Source of the DNA: Haloferacaceae archaeon
GTDB lineage: Archaea; Halobacteriota; Halobacteria; Halobacteriales; Haloferacaceae
Assembly: GCA_018609965.1 (NCBI GenBank)
Contig: JAHENP010000358.1
Span: 1 to 10,129 of the forward strand
Direction of reading: 5' to 3'
Length of the DNA: 10,129 bases
The notes under the pieces were generated by a model. The model worked only from the letters and a program-made list of their open reading frames with translations. It had not been told where the DNA came from and searched no databases. This document shows positions 6,238-10,129 of this stretch, piece by piece; positions within the stretch are counted from its first letter, which is position 1; every line of letters begins with the position of its first letter. The translations under genes were made by a program, and so were the position numbers.

Positions 6238-7004
6238 TGGACCGGCCGGAGATGCTCACAGTCCCCGGCAGTGACGACCCGTCGGTCCCCCTCGTCCGTC
6301 TGGACGAGCAACGAGCCGGGGAACTCCACGTCGACAGCCTCACCGACGATCACCTCGGTCGGGGTCTCCACCCGTACCCGGCGGTCGAGTGTGTCGGCGT
6401 ACGTCCGCCACGCGGGGAGGACCGTGTCGGGGGCGGCGCGTAGCTCGGTGAACCGGTCGACGATCGTCTGGACCAGCCGGCGGCGGTCCACATCCTCGCC
6501 GTCGCGTTCCGCACGGAGCGTTGTCGCGTCCGCCTCACTCGGGAGGTCGTCGGGGTCGACGTTGGCGTTGAGGCCGACGCCGACGGCGAGCCAGCGGTCG
6601 CCGTCCGTCTGGCCGGTCTCCGTGAGCACGCCACACAGCTTCGCGCCCCCGCGGTCGCCATCGCCGACGAGCACGTCGTTGGGCCACTTGATGCGTGCCG
6701 GAACGCCGGCCTGTCGGCACCCCTCACACACCGCGACGGCCGTCGCGAGCGTCACGGGCGTCGCTGCCGGGTCGCCGTCGGCCCACAACAGGAGCGAGAA
6801 CCACACCCCGCCGCTGGGTGAGACCCACACGCGCCCCTCGCGACCCCGCGGGGCGGTCTGTTCGTCGGCGACGACGAGCGTCTCCGGTGCGCCCGCCGCG
6901 GCGAGTTCGCGGGCGCGGTCGTTGCTCGATCCGAGCGTGTCGTGGTACTCGACGACGAGGTCGGCGTCGAGCCCCTCCGCGGTCCCGGCGGCGTCGTATG
7001 TCAC
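6234..7004 (-). CDS. birA: Biotin--protein ligase (BirA), catalytic domains only
   Basis: Activates biotin with ATP and attaches it to a lysine of biotin carboxyl carrier proteins. In 256 residues it contains the catalytic domain: EYHDTLGSSNDRARELA (19-35), the ATP/biotin loop TAPRGREGRVW (50-60), KWPNDV (106-111), GAKLCGVLTE (120-129) with the likely catalytic Lys122, and VGVGLNAN (141-148). An SH3-like C-terminal domain follows (about 208-255). The N-terminal winged helix found in bifunctional BirA repressors is absent, and there is no room for it before hisD. The canonical first Gly of the GRGRxGR loop reads as Pro (Pro52). The GTG at 7004 is preferred; an in-frame TTG at 7031 would add nine residues (MSPPPDRRP). 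First gene of a two-gene unit with the methyltransferase; divergent from hisD. No strong TATA box is seen. Confidence 0.95.
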   Translation of the reverse strand: MTYDAAGTAEGLDADLVVEYHDTLGSSNDRARELAAAGAPETLVVADEQTAPRGREGRVWVSPSGGVWFSLLLWADGDPAATPVTLATAVAVCEGCRQAGVPARIKWPNDVLVGDGDRGGAKLCGVLTETGQTDGDRWLAVGVGLNANVDPDDLPSEADATTLRAERDGEDVDRRRLVQTIVDRFTELRAAPDTVLPAWRTYADTLDRRVRVETPTEVIVGEAVDVEFPGSLLVQTDEGDRRVVTAGDCEHLRPVQ

Positions 7005-7073
7005 GGGTCGTCGGTCGGGCGGCGGCGACAAGAGCGTGCCGTCCGGCGGCGACGCCCCGCCGAGTCGGAACGT

Positions 7074-7081
7074 CTATTCGG
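7074..7081 (+). promoter_or_regulatory. TATA-like box for hisD
   Basis: CTATTCGG is centred about 26 bases before the hisD ATG at 7103. It is the only AT-rich element in the birA-hisD divergent gap (7005-7102). Its position implies a leaderless hisD message. Any birA promoter must share this gap but is not recognisable. Confidence 0.45.
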
Positions 7082-7102
7082 GTCACGCTCGCAGTTTCGG
7101 GT

Positions 7103-8392
7103 ATGACAGAGCCGACGGAGCCGCGCGCGGTCGCGGAGCTGTCGCCGGACGAACGCCGGGCGTTTTTCCGGCGTGACGCCGGCGTCGACGCCGTCCGCGA
7201 GGACGTACGTGAGATTCTCGACGAGGTCGAGACGACCGGTGACGCCGCGTTGCGACAGTTCTCCGAGGAGTTCGACGACGTGACGGTCGGCAACATCGAC
7301 GTGACCGATGAGGCCGAACGGGCCGCCGACGCGGTCGACGACGACAGGTTGGCGGCGATTCGGGAGGCGGCCGCCAACGTCCGGTCGTTCCACGAGCGAC
7401 AGGTGCCGGACGACTGGACCGAAGAGGTCGCGGACGGCCGCACGCTGGGGCGACGGTTCCGCCCGCTTGACCGCGTCGGGGTGTACGTCCCCGGCGGGGC
7501 GGCGGCGTACCCCTCCTCGGCGCTGATGGGTGTCGTTCCCGCGAAGGTCGCGGGTGTCGACCACGTCGCGGTCGCGACCCCGCCCGCAGAGGAGCTGAAC
7601 CCGGTGACGCTGGCGGCGATCCACGAGGCGGGCGCAGACGCGGTGTACGCGGTCGGCGGCGCACAGGCCGTCGGCGGGCTCGCCTACGGGACGGAGACAA
7701 TCGACTCCGTGCGGAAGATCGTCGGCCCCGGCAACCGGTGGGTGACGGCCGCGAAAGCAGCGGTGCGTGGCACCGTCGAGATCGACTTCCTGGCCGGGCC
7801 CTCGGAGGTGCTCGTGCTCGCCGACGAGCAGTGTGAGCCGGGGTACGTCGCGGCGGACCTGCTCGCGCAGGCGGAACACGACCCGAACGCGTCCGTCGTC
7901 GCGGTGACGGACGACGACGCGGTGGCGGCGGAGATCGCCGCGGCCGTCGACGACCGACTCGCCGACCGCGAGCGGGCGGAGACGATCCGGGAGGCGTTCG
8001 CCAACGAGGCCAGCGGCGTCCTCCACGCCCGGTCGATGTCGGAGGCAGTCCTGTTCGCCGAGGAGTACGCCGCCGAACACCTCTCGATCCAGACGGCCGA
8101 TCCGGAGGCGTTGTTGGACCGGATCGACAACGTCGGCAGCGCGTTCCTCGGACCCCACAGCCCGGTGGCGGCCGGGGACTACGCGACCGGGACGAACCAC
8201 GTCCTCCCGACGAACGGCGGCGCGAAGGCGTTCGGCGGGCTCTCCGTCGACACGTTCCTCCGGTCGTCGACGGTCCAACGGCTCGACGAAGAGGGACTCG
8301 CCGACCTCTCGGAGACGATCACCACCCTCGCCGAGGCGGAGGGGTTGGAGGCTCACGCCGAGAGTGTCCGCGAGCGCACGACCGACGAGTGA
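7103..8392 (+). CDS. hisD: Histidinol dehydrogenase
   Basis: Catalyses the last two steps of histidine synthesis, the NAD-dependent four-electron oxidation of L-histidinol to L-histidine, using Zn2+. The 429 residues are full length for the family. Diagnostic segments: RPLDRVGVYVPGG (120-132), VGGAQAVGGLAYGTETI (184-200), KIVGPGNRWVTAAKAAV (205-221), DFLAGPSEVLVLAD (228-241), QAEHDPNA (256-263), AAEHLSI (323-329), GPHSPVAAGDYATGTNH (350-366). Residues equivalent to the E. coli zinc ligands are present (Gln256, His259, Asp359, His418), as is the catalytic pair Glu325-His326. The ATG at 7103 is set by the TATA-like box at 7074; longer upstream reading in this frame is not conserved protein. The final 12 codons and most of the stop are duplicated just downstream. 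No other his gene is adjacent, as expected for scattered haloarchaeal his genes. Confidence 0.98.
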   Translation: MTEPTEPRAVAELSPDERRAFFRRDAGVDAVREDVREILDEVETTGDAALRQFSEEFDDVTVGNIDVTDEAERAADAVDDDRLAAIREAAANVRSFHERQVPDDWTEEVADGRTLGRRFRPLDRVGVYVPGGAAAYPSSALMGVVPAKVAGVDHVAVATPPAEELNPVTLAAIHEAGADAVYAVGGAQAVGGLAYGTETIDSVRKIVGPGNRWVTAAKAAVRGTVEIDFLAGPSEVLVLADEQCEPGYVAADLLAQAEHDPNASVVAVTDDDAVAAEIAAAVDDRLADRERAETIREAFANEASGVLHARSMSEAVLFAEEYAAEHLSIQTADPEALLDRIDNVGSAFLGPHSPVAAGDYATGTNHVLPTNGGAKAFGGLSVDTFLRSSTVQRLDEEGLADLSETITTLAEAEGLEAHAESVRERTTDE

Positions 8393-8440
8393 CCGGTGGG
8401 GGCACGCCGAGAGTGTCCGCGAGCGCACGACCGACGAGTG
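8354..8440. repeat. 38-bp direct duplication of the hisD 3' end
   Basis: Bases 8354-8391 (last hisD codons through the TG of the stop, beginning CACGCCGAGAGTG) are repeated exactly at 8403-8440, separated by the 11-base spacer ACCGGTGGGGG. In the second copy the base after TG is G, so the stop reads TGG. The offset of 49 bases puts the copy in a different reading frame, so it is noncoding. A degenerate third relative may lie at 8447-8472, sharing AGAG and then CGACCGACGAG. The duplication forms the first half of the spacer before the Fe-S carrier gene. Confidence 0.92.
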
Positions 8441-8563
8441 GCCAGCAGAGAATCGCCCGCCCGACCGACGAGACAGATTACGGCTTCGCGGCGGCCGTCT
8501 CGAAACCGACGCCGGTTACCTCGTGGCGTCAGGACTAAGCGGTCGCCGGTCGAACGTGGTCGT

Positions 8564-8929
8564 ATGAGCACGGAAGCCAGCGAGGGGGCGCCCGGCGAGA
8601 CGGTCGTCGTCACGCGGTCGGCCGCCGAGCAGGCATTGTCGCTGATGGAGTCGGAGGGGATGGACACGGACGTGGGTGGACTACGACTGTTCGTCCAACA
8701 GGGTGGGTGTGCCGGGCTCTCCTACGGGATGCGGTTCGACAACGAGCCGGAGACCGACGACCGGGTGACGGAACACCACGGGCTGCGGGTGTTCGTCGAC
8801 CCCGCCTCGTTGGACTACGTCGGCGGCTCGACGCTCGACTACGAGGACGGCCTCCAGGCGGCCGGGTTCCACGTCGACAACCCGAACGTCGTCAGCGAGT
8901 GTGGCTGCGGCGAGAGCTTCCGAACCTGA
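8564..8929 (+). CDS. A-type iron-sulfur cluster carrier (IscA/ErpA/HesB family)
   Basis: A 121-residue cytoplasmic protein expected to receive and pass on Fe-S clusters to apoproteins. It carries the family's three cysteines: Cys49 in QQGGCAGLSYGM (46-57) and Cys113/Cys115 in the C-terminal SECGCGESF (111-119). The intervening strands LRVFVDPASLDYVGGSTLDY (74-93) are typical. Length and spacing match the family. The ATG at 8564 is the natural start; upstream codons in the same frame translate the hisD repeat and spacer and look noncoding. A weak AT element (GGACTAAG, about 8532-8539) lies about 28 bases upstream. It follows hisD in the same direction after 171 bp containing the duplication, and converges with the IMPase gene 42 bp away. 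Whether it is IscA or ErpA cannot be decided from sequence alone. Confidence 0.95.
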   Translation: MSTEASEGAPGETVVVTRSAAEQALSLMESEGMDTDVGGLRLFVQQGGCAGLSYGMRFDNEPETDDRVTEHHGLRVFVDPASLDYVGGSTLDYEDGLQAAGFHVDNPNVVSECGCGESFRT

Positions 8930-8971
8930 CGCGGTCGTCGCCGCCCGCGGTCAGTGTCTTCTCCCGTCCCG

Positions 8972-9799
8972 TCACGACTCCGTGATCGGCGGCGTCTCGG
9001 CGCTCGCCACGCTGTCAATCTCGCGGGCGGCCGCGAGCACCTCGTCGTGGACGGCCCCGTTGGAGGCGACCAGCCCGCGGTCGCCGACGCGCCACGGCTC
9101 GCCCGCGAGGTCGGTCACCCGGCCGCCGGCGACCCGGACGAGGTGGACGCCGGCGACGGTGTCCCAGGGGTTGCAGTCGACGTTCGTCACCACACCCTCG
9201 ACGGAGCCGGCGGCGAGGCGGGCGAGTGCGGCCTGTGCGCTCCCGAACCGCCTGAGGTCGGCGAATCGCCGGACGATCGCGCCGCAGGCCCGAGCGTACT
9301 CGTCGCGTCTCTCCTGTGGCCACCACACTGTCGGCACGACACACCCCAGCTCCGGGTCGGTCACCGTCGACACCGAGATCGGCTCGTCGTTGCGGGTGGC
9401 GGTCGTCTCGTCGGCAGCGTAGGCGTCGCCGTGGGCCGGGAGGACGACCGCCGCCGCAGTCGGGTCCCCGTCGGTGACGGCGGCGACGGCGGTGGCGAAC
9501 TCCTCGATGTCGCGCACGAAGTTGTTCGTCCCGTCGATGGGGTCGACGACCCACGCGTCACCCGTCTCGGGCACCGTCTTCGGGGAGTCTTCCTCCTCGC
9601 CGACGACGGTGTCGTCGGGGAACATCTCGCGGATCGTCTCGATCACTCGGGACTGGGCCTCCCGGTCGGCGGCCGTCACCACGTCCGTCTCGTCGTCTTT
9701 CGTCTCGACTGCCAACCCGTCGCGGAACCCCTCGGCGGCGACCCGTGCGCCCGCACGGGCGGCCGCCGTCGCGACTGCCGCCCGACTGTTCTCGGTCAT
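8972..9799 (-). CDS. Inositol monophosphatase (IMPase)-family phosphatase
   Basis: Mg2+-dependent sugar/inositol phosphate phosphatase of 275 residues. Metal-binding motifs are intact: VVGEEE (65-70) supplying the first Glu, WVVDPIDGTNNF (83-94) with the DPIDGT signature (Asp86, Asp89), and NPWDTVAGVHLV (210-221) with Asp213. GSAQAALARLAAG (186-198) is also typical. Archaeal members often act on inositol-1-phosphate and fructose-1,6-bisphosphate; some bacterial members are histidinol-phosphatases (HisN) or PAP phosphatases. Nearby hisD makes a HisN-like role conceivable, but no residue seen here decides it. The ATG at 9799 is chosen because MTENSR begins the family-like helix and a CTATTCC box lies about 29 bases upstream; reading further upstream in frame gives unrelated sequence. 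Divergent from the HAD gene. Confidence 0.95.
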   Translation of the reverse strand: MTENSRAAVATAAARAGARVAAEGFRDGLAVETKDDETDVVTAADREAQSRVIETIREMFPDDTVVGEEEDSPKTVPETGDAWVVDPIDGTNNFVRDIEEFATAVAAVTDGDPTAAAVVLPAHGDAYAADETTATRNDEPISVSTVTDPELGCVVPTVWWPQERRDEYARACGAIVRRFADLRRFGSAQAALARLAAGSVEGVVTNVDCNPWDTVAGVHLVRVAGGRVTDLAGEPWRVGDRGLVASNGAVHDEVLAAAREIDSVASAETPPITES

Positions 9800-9824
9800 C
9801 CCCCGTCTGTAACGCTCTGTGATT

Positions 9825-9831
9825 GGAATAG
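9825..9831 (-). promoter_or_regulatory. TATA-like box for the IMPase gene
   Basis: The minus strand reads CTATTCC, followed by AATCACAG, about 29 bases upstream of the ATG at 9799. It is the most AT-rich element in the 147-bp divergent gap and matches the CTATTC core before hisD. Confidence 0.45.
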
Positions 9832-9946
9832 CCGTCGTTTCCAACGGGTCCACGGGCAAGCGAGGCGGTCTCGTTGCGGCGGGACGAGCGCGCCGCACCG
9901 AGCCGCAGCGCAACCTCCAAACCCGCCGGCCGTCTCGGTGGTGTCG

Positions 9947-10129
9947 ATGGAGGTCGACACAGTCGTACTCGACGTAGACGGCGTGCTCGTCGACGTGGCC
10001 GACTCCTACCGGCGGGCGGTCGTCGAGACGGTCGCGCGACGCCACGGCGGTGCGCCGCCGCGCGCGGCGATCCAACCGTTGAAGAACGCCGGCGGGTTCA
10101 ACAACGACTGGCTGGTGACGGACGCGCTC
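9947..10129 (+). CDS. HAD-superfamily hydrolase, N-terminal part (runs off the right edge)
   Basis: 61 codons from the ATG at 9947 to the window end. HAD motif I is clear: VVLDVDGVLVD (residues 6-16) with nucleophile Asp9 and acid/base Asp11. ADSYRRAVVETV (18-29) and LKNAGGFNNDWLVTDAL (45-61) follow. The segment SYRRA...LKNAGGFNNDW recalls the small subfamily IA HAD group TIGR01548, which from memory includes haloarchaeal and cyanobacterial proteins, at least one of them linked to histidine biosynthesis genes. Substrate unknown, presumably a phosphate ester. It is divergent from the IMPase gene; its promoter would lie near 9915-9925 but is weak (CTCCAAAC). Motifs II-IV lie beyond the window. 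Confidence 0.9.
   Translation, partial: MEVDTVVLDVDGVLVDVADSYRRAVVETVARRHGGAPPRAAIQPLKNAGGFNNDWLVTDAL

Noticed and set aside
6695..7102. Long N-terminal extension of hisD in frame
   Set aside because: The extension is Arg/Pro-rich, antisense to birA and upstream of the promoter-like box; family length fits the ATG at 7103.
6112..7176. Plus-strand open frame across birA and the birA-hisD gap
   Set aside because: Ser/Thr/Arg-rich low-complexity translation opposite birA and the methyltransferase, whose motifs are clear on the minus strand.
7001..8428. Long minus-strand open frame (475 codons) covering hisD
   Set aside because: hisD on the plus strand is unmistakable with all catalytic residues; the opposite frame has no recognisable domain and is rich in Arg, His and Val as expected for a shadow.
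8396..8563. Extended start for the Fe-S carrier gene within the hisD duplication
   Set aside because: The translation (RRECPRAHDRR...) is basic and derives from the duplicated hisD end; the 121-residue form from 8564 matches the family.
9800..10075. Longer N-terminus of the IMPase gene overlapping the HAD gene
   Set aside because: It would run antisense through the HAD start and both promoters, and the added residues look non-native; ATG 9799 fits family length.

Overview
The window looks like a stretch of chromosome from an extremely halophilic archaeon (class Halobacteria). The DNA is very GC-rich and the predicted proteins are loaded with Asp and Glu and poor in Lys. Several genes have a TATA-like box about 25-30 bases before the start codon, as expected for the leaderless transcripts common in this group. 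The gene set (archaeal-type IleRS, HisD, a short BirA, an A-type Fe-S carrier, an IMPase-family enzyme, a haloarchaeal HAD) also fits. No rRNA, tRNA, CRISPR array, insertion sequence or phage gene is visible.

Layout. At the left edge (1-109, minus) is the N-terminus of an unidentified protein with a good TATA box, preceded by a four-helix membrane protein gene of unknown role (830-219, minus). Divergently, ileS (1017-4226, plus) encodes a complete isoleucyl-tRNA synthetase. Its last codons and stop are reiterated as a five-unit tandem array (4203-4352). Next are two co-directional genes overlapping by 8 bp: a winged-helix regulator-like protein (4413-4976) and a small protein with an Asp-Tyr-Asp/Trp/His-rich pattern (4969-5400). 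Together they resemble a toxin-antitoxin-like module and are the least described part of the window. They converge, with 9 bp between stops, on a minus-strand pair: birA (7004-6234) followed with a 4-bp overlap by a methyltransferase with membrane helices (6237-5410). hisD (7103-8392, plus) runs divergently from birA. The final 38 bp of hisD, stop region included, is repeated 11 bp downstream (8354-8391 and 8403-8440). An A-type Fe-S carrier (8564-8929, plus) then converges on an IMPase-family gene (9799-8972, minus), which is divergent from a HAD-family gene (9947 to the right edge).

How the genes relate. Most are housekeeping: translation (ileS), biotin attachment (birA), histidine synthesis (hisD), Fe-S cluster assembly and sugar/inositol phosphate metabolism. 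hisD lies close to two phosphatase-type genes (IMPase and HAD), either of which could in principle supply histidinol-phosphate phosphatase; this is inference only. The main unexpected structures are the two independent duplications of a gene's 3' end with its stop codon (ileS and hisD), and the overlapping winged-helix / small-protein pair placed directly after one of them.
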